A DNA stretch of 64,000 nucleotides, taken from NCBI GenBank assembly GCA_019915135.1, contig JAHLMK010000003.1, positions 1,116,001 to 1,180,000 of the forward strand, in the 5' to 3' direction. Made by a program: the position numbers and the translations under genes. The notes beneath the pieces were generated by a model. The model saw nothing but the letters and a program-made list of their open reading frames with translations. It did no database searches and was not told the DNA's origin. This DNA comes from Strobilurus pachycystidiatus. Lineage: Eukaryota; Basidiomycota; Agaricomycetes; Agaricales; Physalacriaceae. This document shows, one piece after another, positions 11,856 through 20,217 of the stretch (its first letter is position 1; the number at the start of each line of letters is the position of its first letter).

Positions 11856-12408
11856 ATGCTAAGTGAAAACAATCCCGGACGTCTCGAGACTGGACGCCGT
11901 CTGCCTCGCACAGATATTGTATTCAAAGTTGGCCGCTGCGAGTACCATGGTTTAGATATCATACCCCCATGCAGAGCTGGTACATCAGGAGGGGCTATTG
12001 TCCGCGACCGTGATGCAGCGGTATGGTTCTGGCTTGAGGCCAGATACAGCGGACATTCGAATCACTTCACATATTACATTGGCAAGGTCAGTTGTACGAA
12101 TGGTATCGGATAGGTACTCACATCACATATACCAGGAGGTCGATAGTGACGAGATGCACGGAATTCTTATCAGCACATTCTCAGATATGTGCCGGGACAG
12201 CATCTACCCTTTCTTGGAGAACTACTTCGAAAATCATTATGGGAGTCGGAGACGGTATGGAAAGGATGCCGCTGCATGCGAGAGCTGTAGGAAAGGGGCA
12301 TATGAGGATGATGTGATTGAATGGGAAGTCTCCGGTGCAAGTGACGATGATTCAGACATGGACGAAGCAGACCACAATCTCGACTCAGACGAGGATGAAG
12401 TAACTTGA
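11856..12408 (+). CDS. Hypothetical acidic-tailed protein
   Basis: Not recognised. ATG 11856-11858 starts a first exon (MLSENNPGRLETGRRLPRTD). An intron at 12087-12135 (GTCAGT...CCAG) continues in phase into EVDSDEMHGILISTF. The tail contains a CxxC pair (ACESC) and ends in a strongly acidic, disordered stretch (DDDSDMDEADHNLDSDEDEV). Both exons together give about 168 aa. It lies 133 bp downstream of the RING-like gene on the same strand. The two could conceivably be parts of one longer gene, but the first ends in a clear stop. Confidence 0.45.
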
Positions 12409-12491
12409 TTCACATTGACTTGATATCTAAATTAGGCGTACACATATCATACTCTACGGGCGATTGCTAGCGTATGGTGTCTACAAGGTGC

Positions 12492-13320
12492 TCAAATCTT
12501 AGGTTTCTTATACTTCCCCCTTGGCGCAAGAGACGCAGCACGCTTCTTGTTGGTGGGCGGCGAGGATACTTCGTCTCCGAATGCAGGAAGAAGGGACGGT
12601 CCAGGTACAATCGACAGCTCTTCAGCCTGTGCTACCAGATGACTCTCCTCGCGCCGATGCTTGACCCAGAACTGCAGAGTGTTGAGGCCCCAGGTTTGCC
12701 GTTTCTCGCCAGCTACCTCCTTCCCATTGACAATGAGACTTCCTCCTTGCTGTCGTCGCTCTTCAAGCTCGTTGATGATGGTGCGCGGAGATGTCATACG
12801 CCGCTTTGATTCTGCATCTACCCACTCGGGAATCTCACGGAAGCGCCCATATTGCTTGCACATCTATAAGAGAGATCAGTCTCATGTAAATAGAGTCATA
12901 GGAGTTATGCACACCGTAGTTGTTGGGCGCCACTTTGCCTGGAAGTACTGCTCTACCAATCGAAGGGGCGCCTTCATACCGGTCTGATCTCCAGCCTCAT
13001 TGAACACAGCCTCGCCTACAGTCGAATAGCATTGAGCGTTGGAAGTAGGAAGTGAGAGAGTACTGACCGGTGTTGTATACATCCCATACATCGTTCACGC
13101 TTGAATATTTGTCAAGCCTTCTCGAGGGGGCCCAGGCAGTCCACAGTTCGTCTGGCTGCTTGATGAGAGGGAAAATATCATTCTCCCAGCTAGTTGAGCG
13201 GTTTCCAAGAATCGTAGGCCAAACCGGGTTAACTTCCCCGGATGCAACAAAAGCAGTGCTGCTGGGTAATACCAGATCAACCTGAGAGGCTTCCCGTTCG
13301 TCTCCCGCATCGTGGACCGC
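12492..13320 (-). pseudogene. Ndc10/GCR1-domain (Crypton-like) gene, C-terminal fragment
   Basis: On the minus strand three exons encode a GCR1_C-type DNA-binding domain: IKQPDELWTAWAPSRRLDKY, VNDVWDVYNTG, RLVEQYFQAKWR, QYGRFREIPEWVDAESKRRM and a basic tail ending KRAASLAPRGKYKKPKI. Fungal proteins with this domain often also carry an Ndc10-type tyrosine-recombinase-like region and belong to Cryptons or to genes tamed from them. The matching upstream part is found at 36389-38225, on the far side of element X1. The fragment begins exactly at the X1 5' LTR (13321), so the gene was interrupted by that insertion. Confidence 0.65.
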
Positions 13321-13779
13321 TGATACGCAGGGTACTATTCCAGTACTAGAAACGGGGAATTTTGCGATTCCTGAACAGCCCAAAGACCTTAGGAACCTCC
13401 AGTCAAGTACTTAGGATAGAGCACGCAGGAGTTACTGCCTTGACGCGGGCAAGCCTCCAGGACAAGGTCCAGGCGCCTTAACAAGTCCTTTAGGACAGGC
13501 GCGATCGAAACCTTCGATCACCTTCATCCGAATATCCTTATCCGCGCGTTGGATCCCTTTCAAGATCCCGTACCTTTGCGTGTACCTTGTACTACAGACG
13601 ATGTGCTATAACCATTCGCACCCAAGGAGGGTCCAAAGGTCTCCAGGCGGTTCAGTTTGAGCGACCCAAGACCTGCGCACCTCAACCCAAAGACCTGGAA
13701 GGTCCCGAAATAGTTCAAGGACGTCACAACCCTTTTGGGGAAACAATCTTCGGAGCTGTCAAGGACTCCGAACCGACGC

Positions 13780-13957
13780 TGGAGTGGGCCGAGCAGCCCG
13801 CTTGGGAGACATCGCAGACGAATCAAGCGGAAGACATCGTGGAATGATCTGAAGAGCCTACTGACAACCGGAACCGTGTCTACAGGCGCCAAAGGCGCCG
13901 CAAAGCAAGGCCACACACCGGCAAGGCGGCAGTGGGGCGACAGGAGCCCCCACTGCA
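13780..13957 (+). repeat. Miniature element LTR, copy 1
   Basis: 178 bp, TGGAGTGGGC...CCCCCACTGCA. Contains the small palindrome GGCGCCAAAGGCGCC. Confidence 0.8.
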
Positions 13958-14514
13958 TGTTCCCCCCTCAAAAAATGAGCGGCGTCCTCGTCGCTCCACA
14001 CCCTACAAAACCCCAGAAAACCTCAACCACCAGACCATGCCTTCAACCCAGAACAAACCAATCCCACAATAACCCATGGACCCCTCGCAAGGCGCCACAC
14101 AACCCAGGTCGGCTTCACCGCAGTCCTTCACCTCCAGGCTTCTTGTGGCGGGTCTTCCTCATCTTGGGCCATATCCCTCAGAGTATGTTTCCAGCCCGTA
14201 ACTGTATAACTGTAGTGTGCGTTGTCGAATGAATAGAACGATGAATGATGTCATGTGGCTGTGCACAATGCGAATTTGAGGAGGACAACGGAGGGAACGG
14301 GCACGGCGGGTGTGCTAGCAAATGGCGGAACACGAGACAGCCCCCAGTCGAGAAAGAGGCATGTCCATGTGCAGAGAATGATGAAAATGAACCGTGACCA
14401 AGCGAGGAAAGGCTGGATGGCGCAGAGGGCCAGTGGATGACAATGGGGACCAGGCAGAACGGAAATCGCAGTCCGAAAGCGCAATGGGAAAGAATCGCAT
14501 CCTCATCACCATAA

Positions 14515-14692
14515 TGGAGTGGGCCGAGCAGCCCGCTTGGGAGACATCGCAGACGAATCAAGCGGAAGACATCGTGGAATGATCTGAAGAGCCTACTGAC
14601 AACCGGAACCGTGTCTACAGGCGCCAAAGGCGCCGCAAAGCAAGGCCACACACCGGCAAGGCGGCAGTGGGGCGACAGGAGCCCCCACTGCA
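14515..14692 (+). repeat. Miniature element LTR, copy 2 (middle)
   Basis: 178 bp, exactly 735 bp after copy 1; shared by the two internal units. Confidence 0.8.
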
Positions 14693-15249
14693 TGTTCCCC
14701 CCTCAAAAAATGAGCGGCGTCCTCGTCGCTCCACACCCTACAAAACCCCAGAAAACCTCAACCACCAGACCATGCCTTCAACCCAGAACAAACCAATCCC
14801 ACAATAACCCATGGACCCCTCGCAAGGCGCCACACAACCCAGGTCGGCTTCACCGCAGTCCTTCACCTCCAGGCTTCTTGTGGCGGGTCTTCCTCATCTT
14901 GGGCCATATCCCTCAGAGTATGTTTCCAGCCCGTAACTGTATAACTGTAGTGTGCGTTGTCGAATGAATAGAACGATGAATGATGTCATGTGGCTGTGCA
15001 CAATGCGAATTTGAGGAGGACAACGGAGGGAACGGGCACGGCGGGTGTGCTAGCAAATGGCGGAACACGAGACAGCCCCCAGTCGAGAAAGAGGCATGTC
15101 CATGTGCAGAGAATGATGAAAATGAACCGTGACCAAGCGAGGAAAGGCTGGATGGCGCAGAGGGCCAGTGGATGACAATGGGGACCAGGCAGAACGGAAA
15201 TCGCAGTCCGAAAGCGCAATGGGAAAGAATCGCATCCTCATCACCATAA

Positions 15250-15427
15250 TGGAGTGGGCCGAGCAGCCCGCTTGGGAGACATCGCAGACGAATCAAGCGG
15301 AAGACATCGTGGAATGATCTGAAGAGCCTACTGACAACCGGAACCGTGTCTACAGGCGCCAAAGGCGCCGCAAAGCAAGGCCACACACCGGCAAGGCGGC
15401 AGTGGGGCGACAGGAGCCCCCACTGCA
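15250..15427 (+). repeat. Miniature element LTR, copy 3
   Basis: 178 bp, exactly 735 bp after copy 2; followed directly by the right ACGC target duplication and the resumed X LTR sequence. Confidence 0.8.
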
Positions 15428-15824
15428 ACGCCTTCCGCTATGCCGATCGATCATGATCCACGATCAAGGACCACCCCGAAAGCAGGGTGTATTACCACTT
15501 TAAGAAAGCACTCCCCCGTAGTGTCTGCGCTCGAAAGGACGTTCTTAACGATCTCCATCCAACCTATTCACAAGAAAGCAGGTGTCCGTAGGACCTTGCA
15601 ACATAAAGATACCTAAGGATCGAAGTCCTTATCGGACCTTGATCTCCTGGGCACAAGGATTGTACCATACCGCCAAGGTGGCGTATATGGCTAAAGGACC
15701 AAGCGGCCTGTCCGCAGTTGTTTCGACCAGGGATAGCCAATAAGAATCCAGCTCTTGTATGACTCGAAAGTCCGATGTATCCGATCCTAGAATAGATGCT
15801 TACTCAGTAGGAACCCACCAGTAG

Positions 15825-15832
15825 TATAAAAG
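15825..15832 (+). promoter_or_regulatory. TATA box of X LTR promoter
   Basis: TATAAAAG in GTAGTATAAAAGGGCC, kept in all X LTR copies. It probably sets the U3/R border of the sense transcript. Confidence 0.55.
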
Positions 15833-16530
15833 GGCCCAAAGGACCCATATTTCGGTAGCTTAGAGCCCCCTCCAGTAGCCGCTAGTCAGACGCAGCCGTT
15901 GTAGTGAATCTATCTCGAGTTTCGACTCATTTCTGCAAAGTACCCAAAGACCCCAAAGACCTTTCCAAGATTTAAAGACATCAGGTGTTGCCAAACTCCT
16001 TGAAAGACTCAAAAGAACCTTATTCCGACGTACCAAGTCGAGTACCAACGAATCTACTTGGTGTTAGAACCTTGTATTCGCAAGAAGGCCGGTTTGCAAG
16101 TGGTTCTGCCCTGCACTCACGCTCTTTCGTGAAGTACTTTCCTTTGAGGAATAAGTTGAGTTTGAACGAGTGTTGTCAACGTCTGAGACACCTTTCGGAA
16201 CCTTTGGTCCCGGTGCAAGACACTAGAAGTTTGGTTTAAGTGCAAGAAGGAGTCCTTATCGTTAGCAGTCCAGTGGCGTAAAACCTGCGGTAGCGGCCTG
16301 ACGATTCCAAGACAAAGTCCTTGTACACCAGAGCACTTGATAGGTAGAAGCTACATTGCCTCGCGCTGTTTAAGGTCTTCATACGTCAAGAGGTTCGGCC
16401 TACGACTTCAAGGTTTTCTTGTGTCATTTCGATCAGAATCCCTACACCCCCAAAAACAACTCGTAGTTTAACTACAGCGATTCGGAATACATCTCTATTT
16501 CTCCATTACCCAAAAGCACCTTGTTCTCTC

Positions 16531-16992
16531 TAGACATGACCACGAATAAGGAGTAAAGGAGAATATTCATGAATATATTCTTAATCTTATTCATGAATAT
16601 GAATATGACAAATATATTATATTCGTGAATAAGAATAAGTTGACGAATATAGAATATGAACCTTTAAGTTCACATAATCCTCAACTCATTCATGAGTGTC
16701 TGACAATACTGAATTCTCAGTACTAAAGACAAGTTTATGATAAATTTAGATGCTGTTTGAATGATTTATAAGTCATTCAATAACTTGAACTGTGATCTTG
16801 AGTGACATTGAGATGATTATACTCGTATATTTGTGAATATTCATGAATAAAAGCAAAATATTCGCAGTGAAGATTAAGTTGACGAATAAGATTAAGAGTA
16901 TATTCATGAATAACAATTATGACTCTTGGAGGGAGGATTATTCGTGTGCATGAATAAGAATATACTCGAATATATATTCGTGGACATCTCTA
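16531..16992. mobile_element. hAT-like MITE
   Basis: 462 bp, AT-rich, flanked by a perfect 8-bp duplication GTTCTCTC (16523-16530 and 16993-17000). The intact LTRs have this sequence once and uninterrupted. The ends are imperfect 18-bp inverted repeats, TAGACATGACCACGAATA against TAGAGATGTCCACGAATA. The inside is full of GAATA/TATTC motifs in both directions. The 8-bp duplication and TAGAGATG-type end fit the hAT superfamily; no transposase is encoded. Confidence 0.85.
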
Positions 16993-17117
16993 GTTCTCTC
17001 GAACCTTTGTGCACCCCATCTCCCTTACAAGGAGTGTTAGTTGTGATAAGGATTGATAGTGTGGTTAGACGATAGCATCTTTTTCAGAGGTCTATTCCGA
17101 ACTTGCACATCATATTT

Positions 17118-17137
17118 TGGAGCCCACCGCGAGGGGG
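17118..17137 (+). promoter_or_regulatory. Primer-binding site of X1
   Basis: TGGAGCCCACCGCGAGGGGG, 5 nt after the LTR end. The same 20 bases follow the 5' LTR of element Y. The complement ends in CCA, as a tRNA should, but the rest gives no T-loop sequence, so the primer tRNA is not identified. Confidence 0.6.
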
Positions 17138-17689
17138 TGTAAATTTTGATTTCGAAAGAGACTTCTAAGTCGACCTTGAGATCGGAATCTCCATAAACAA
17201 AAGACACTGGCTGCAAGGAACTCTGGTCGTTACACCAACAGCCAGAACCGCGCAAATCCACAACCACCAAAAGGAGACCCAGTTATTGCCGGATCTTCAA
17301 ATCCAGCAACCTCTGGTATCACTAGTCGCCTAAGAAGCAATCGCCCAATCGCCGGCTCACTTTACAACGGTTTACCTAGTGAAGTAGCTCAAGCACAGCG
17401 ACGCTTTGCAGACCCGACTACTCCCAAGAACCAAAAGAAGAAACGTACGCAAGTACCACCTTCAACACCTACTGCCTCTAGGATCAGATCTTCTTCAGAT
17501 CCTGAATCACCTTCGAGAACTCCAACCAGTACCCGAAGACATTCGGACTCTAGAACTTCGCCTAGTCCCGCATTTGTGACACCTTTCGGAAGTCCTTTGA
17601 CTGACCTTGAAGACCCCGAAAGTCCAGAACCTATTACCCCCTTCATTGACTTTAACCCGTCTACCCAAAACACGATACCAGTTCCAGTA

Positions 17690-19048
17690 ATGGCAGTACG
17701 AGCAATTGTACCTTCCGAGGAACTTAGCGCTGAAGCTAGAGGCGAGATCCAAGGCAAGAAGATCCCGATACCATTCTCAAGGGATGCCCCAAAGTTCAAG
17801 GGACACTCCGGAGACGATGTGAGGGAATTCTTCACGATGTGCAACTGGATCTTTGACCAGACAGGAATCACCGAACAAGGTACTAAGTTGGAAGTAGCGG
17901 CGCTATACGCCGGCCACGAACAACGCCTAAGGTGGCACAAAAACCCAGACTACCTGAAAGGTGTCTGGGCGGACTTCCAAGAATCAGTTCTTTCCTCATA
18001 CTCAAAGGGAAAGAACGATCCTACGTACGTCCCGGCCGACCTAAAGGATGCCTTGGACCCGTACCTGGCTAGGCCCGTAGCCAACAAGCAGAAATGGGAA
18101 AGCTTTCAGCGCGAAGTACTCCATATCATGGGGCATCTTATCACGTCGGGAGAACTTACCAATAAGGGTGCTATAGAAGATATCAAGTCCTCTATCACAG
18201 AGGGAGTTTGGCATAATGTCCTTGGGGACCTCAGGCGCGATGCGAAAGCTAATGCAACAGCCGGGACCACCCCCATCTATGACTTCACGTTGTCAGAGGT
18301 TGAGGCAGCAATCTCCAACTACTTCTTGACCGATAAATGGATGAGCAAGAGTGCGAAGGATAGTCCTTATAACAGAGAACTTATTCCCGCCTCTACCACC
18401 CGAATCAAGACAGAGGAGTTGGATGAATACCTGAATAGGGTAGCTAGCCTTCAGGACATTATCCAGAAAGGAGAAAAGGAACGCGAAGAGGCTCGTAAGG
18501 CTGATCAGAAGATGATGGCAGAACTTCTCCATACCTTACAGCGTGGAGGTCCGCAAGGACTCCGCACCCAAGGTTTTGTACAAGAAGCCTCGCCGATTTA
18601 TCTACAAACACCTGCTCAAGGTGTCTCAGTCCCGACCAACTTACCGAATGGACTCTACAAAGCTCCTCCGGGCGCGTTCCCAGGAAACAAGTTCGTAGTT
18701 AACGATGGAAGGTGTTACTTCTGTCGTGAACTAGGGCATATTGTAGCGAATTGTCCTACAAAGGAAATGTGCGAAAGCAATGGTCATATCTACAAGCCTG
18801 GTGGTACAAACATATATCATGTAACGAACGGAACTACTAGTCAACCTATTCAAAGGGTTAGTCCCAAGCAGCCTCTCAGCCCTTGGGAACAAGTTCAGAA
18901 GTTTCAACAAGAAAATGCACCTAAGGTATCGGCGTTCCAATCTCAAGAAGATGAGTTCGCACCTGAGGTCGCGATGTATGTTCAAACCCCAACCCAAGAA
19001 GAAGAGTTTGCCCCCGACGCCTATCAGGGTTTCGGCAGGGCTCGATGA
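17690..19048 (+). CDS. gag: X1 Gag (capsid-nucleocapsid)
   Basis: Structural protein of the retrotransposon particle. The frame has a capsid-like helical region (KFKGHSGDDVREFFTMCNW, WADFQESVLSSYSKG) and one CCHC zinc knuckle, CYFCRELGHIVANC, near the C-terminus. It ends at TGA 19046-19048, where it overlaps the protease ATG (ATGA). The start is uncertain: 17690 is the first in-frame ATG (MAVRAIVPSEELSAE), but the same frame is open without any ATG from 17180, adding about 170 codons of basic, Pro/Ser-rich sequence that is also open in X2. A spliced leader or non-ATG start is therefore possible. The frame is intact in X1 and X2. Confidence 0.85.
   Translation: MAVRAIVPSEELSAEARGEIQGKKIPIPFSRDAPKFKGHSGDDVREFFTMCNWIFDQTGITEQGTKLEVAALYAGHEQRLRWHKNPDYLKGVWADFQESVLSSYSKGKNDPTYVPADLKDALDPYLARPVANKQKWESFQREVLHIMGHLITSGELTNKGAIEDIKSSITEGVWHNVLGDLRRDAKANATAGTTPIYDFTLSEVEAAISNYFLTDKWMSKSAKDSPYNRELIPASTTRIKTEELDEYLNRVASLQDIIQKGEKEREEARKADQKMMAELLHTLQRGGPQGLRTQGFVQEASPIYLQTPAQGVSVPTNLPNGLYKAPPGAFPGNKFVVNDGRCYFCRELGHIVANCPTKEMCESNGHIYKPGGTNIYHVTNGTTSQPIQRVSPKQPLSPWEQVQKFQQENAPKVSAFQSQEDEFAPEVAMYVQTPTQEEEFAPDAYQGFGRAR
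19027..19033 (+). promoter_or_regulatory. Candidate -1 frameshift heptamer, gag to protease
   Basis: G GGT TTC in the gag frame (CAG GGT TTC), 12 nt before the gag stop codon. A -1 slip continues without a stop into the protease frame through ATG 19045. It fits the X XXY YYZ rule with Z = C. Present in X1 and X2; function is inferred. Confidence 0.45.
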
Positions 19049-20217
19049 AGGAAGGAGTGCAGTTAGCACATACTCCTCCGGAGAGCCAGTTCACTGTAGA
19101 AACTCGTCAGACTCGTCAGAGCGCAAAAGCACCTAGTGCACCTGTGGATTCAACTCCACAAAACAAGGTAACCTCATGGCCTAAGGACCGGGTGTCCGTG
19201 GTCATTCCAAAAGCAGCGCCGCCTAAGGTATCATTCTCCAAGCCGGAAGTCACTCAAGAAGTAGAACCTGTTGACCAGGACCTTCTTGACGAAGTCCTGG
19301 CGATGGAAGAACCCGACCCGGTGCCGCAACCAAAAGCAGATTCAACTCTGCCAGAAAAGAACCAACCAAAGGTTCAACCTAAGGAACCTAAGGTCAAGAG
19401 TTTCCAACGTCGTAGCCTGGCAGAAGAACTCTTGCACAAGAATCCCAGTTGGCGTGAAGCCTGGAAGTTCTTGTTACCCGAAGCCCTACTAGCTACCAAC
19501 CCCCCTTGGCAGCAGAGCATTTCGGACTTCATCAGGAAACGCAACACGCCTGTGGCTGTATTCAAGACGGAAGTAGTGGCCGATACGGTCCAAGATCACT
19601 TCCAACCCGAGCTGTATTCAGTCAACTTTCATGAGCAAGGTGATTTACCTATTGGTGGAATTATAGTCCACGATGCGGTAGAACAGTTTGTAAACCTTTC
19701 CGGAGGTCACTATACTGGTCCCTTTCAAATGATAAGTGGCAATATGGCGCCGGAAAATGCAGATCTACGAACCTTTTGGCCCTTGATCAACAAGAATGGT
19801 AAAAAGGAGAGTTTAGTGGATGGTGGGTCGCAGATCGCCTCCATTTCGCTCAAGGCAGCATTGGAACTAGGAATAGCCTATGATCCCACTTTCACCATTA
19901 CTATGGAAAGTGCGGACAAGGGACGAACCAGTACCTTGGGATTGGCTCGTAACATACCTTTTGACTTTGAAGGAATTGTCTATTACCTTCAGTTGCATGT
20001 GTTGCAGGATCCCGCCTATGAGGTCCTACTGGGACGACCTTTCGAGATCGTTTCAAACCTGGTCATCACCAACCTTCCCAACGGGAACGCAATCGGAACC
20101 CTTACGGATAACACCAATGGGAAGAAGTTATCGCTACCTTCTTACCGTCGAGGACAGATCCCAAGACATATGATTCCAGGAGGACAAACGGGTTTTCACG
20201 GGAACCTAAGGACGTAG
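19045..20217 (+). CDS. X1 protease frame
   Basis: Retropepsin-type aspartic protease in its own reading frame, 390 codons from ATG 19045. The first half is a charged linker rich in Pro and Lys. The protease lies in the second half: ESLVDGGSQIASIS holds the active-site Asp, with Gly in place of the usual Ser or Thr, followed by the flap and the hydrophobic-Gly motif YEVLLGRPFEIV. It overlaps gag by 4 nt in the -1 frame and ends at TAG 20215-20217, before pol. The X2 copy has one C fewer in the C6 run at about 19500 and is frameshifted. Confidence 0.8.
   Translation: MKEGVQLAHTPPESQFTVETRQTRQSAKAPSAPVDSTPQNKVTSWPKDRVSVVIPKAAPPKVSFSKPEVTQEVEPVDQDLLDEVLAMEEPDPVPQPKADSTLPEKNQPKVQPKEPKVKSFQRRSLAEELLHKNPSWREAWKFLLPEALLATNPPWQQSISDFIRKRNTPVAVFKTEVVADTVQDHFQPELYSVNFHEQGDLPIGGIIVHDAVEQFVNLSGGHYTGPFQMISGNMAPENADLRTFWPLINKNGKKESLVDGGSQIASISLKAALELGIAYDPTFTITMESADKGRTSTLGLARNIPFDFEGIVYYLQLHVLQDPAYEVLLGRPFEIVSNLVITNLPNGNAIGTLTDNTNGKKLSLPSYRRGQIPRHMIPGGQTGFHGNLRT
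20190..20196 (+). promoter_or_regulatory. Candidate -1 frameshift heptamer, protease to pol
   Basis: G GGT TTT in the protease frame, 18 nt before its stop codon. After a -1 slip the next codon begins at 20196 and the frame runs without a stop into pol, which has no ATG near its beginning. GGGTTTT is a canonical X XXY YYZ slippery sequence. Also present in X2. Confidence 0.55.

Larger units (their letters stand above)
13780..15427 (+). mobile_element. Miniature LTR element (TRIM-like) as LTR-int-LTR-int-LTR
   Basis: A 735-bp period repeats twice and ends with a third copy of the terminal repeat. The whole is flanked by a 4-bp duplication ACGC (13776-13779 and 15428-15431) of sequence that is single-copy in intact X LTRs. 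The repeated termini start TGGAGTGGGC and end CCCCCACTGCA (TG...CA). The internal region is only 557 bp and has no reverse transcriptase, integrase or long conserved frame. These are the marks of a terminal-repeat retrotransposon in miniature, here as a tandem double. No convincing tRNA primer site was seen just after the LTR. Strand is assigned arbitrarily. Confidence 0.8.
13321..17112 (+). repeat. X1 5' LTR, interrupted twice
   Basis: Begins TGATACGCAGGG and ends GAACTTGCACATCA, so TGAT...ATCA. Removing the miniature LTR array plus its 4-bp duplication (1652 bp) and the hAT-like MITE plus its 8-bp duplication (470 bp) leaves 1670 bp, the same as the intact LTR at 52947-54616. The LTR carries a TATA box at about base 853. 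Confidence 0.9.

Noticed and set aside
14178..14693. 171-codon minus-strand frame in each unit of the miniature LTR element
   Set aside because: Duplicated only because the unit is duplicated; it crosses the LTR border and has no known motif.
13780..15427. Satellite or CRISPR-like array
   Set aside because: The 735-bp period has LTR-type TG...CA ends and a single 4-bp target duplication around the whole; there are no short repeats with unique spacers.
15985..16239. 84-codon frame in the X LTR, repeated in every LTR copy
   Set aside because: Present because the LTR is repeated. It lies downstream of the LTR TATA box, so a leader peptide is conceivable, but an overlapping opposite frame is equally open and nothing marks it as coding.
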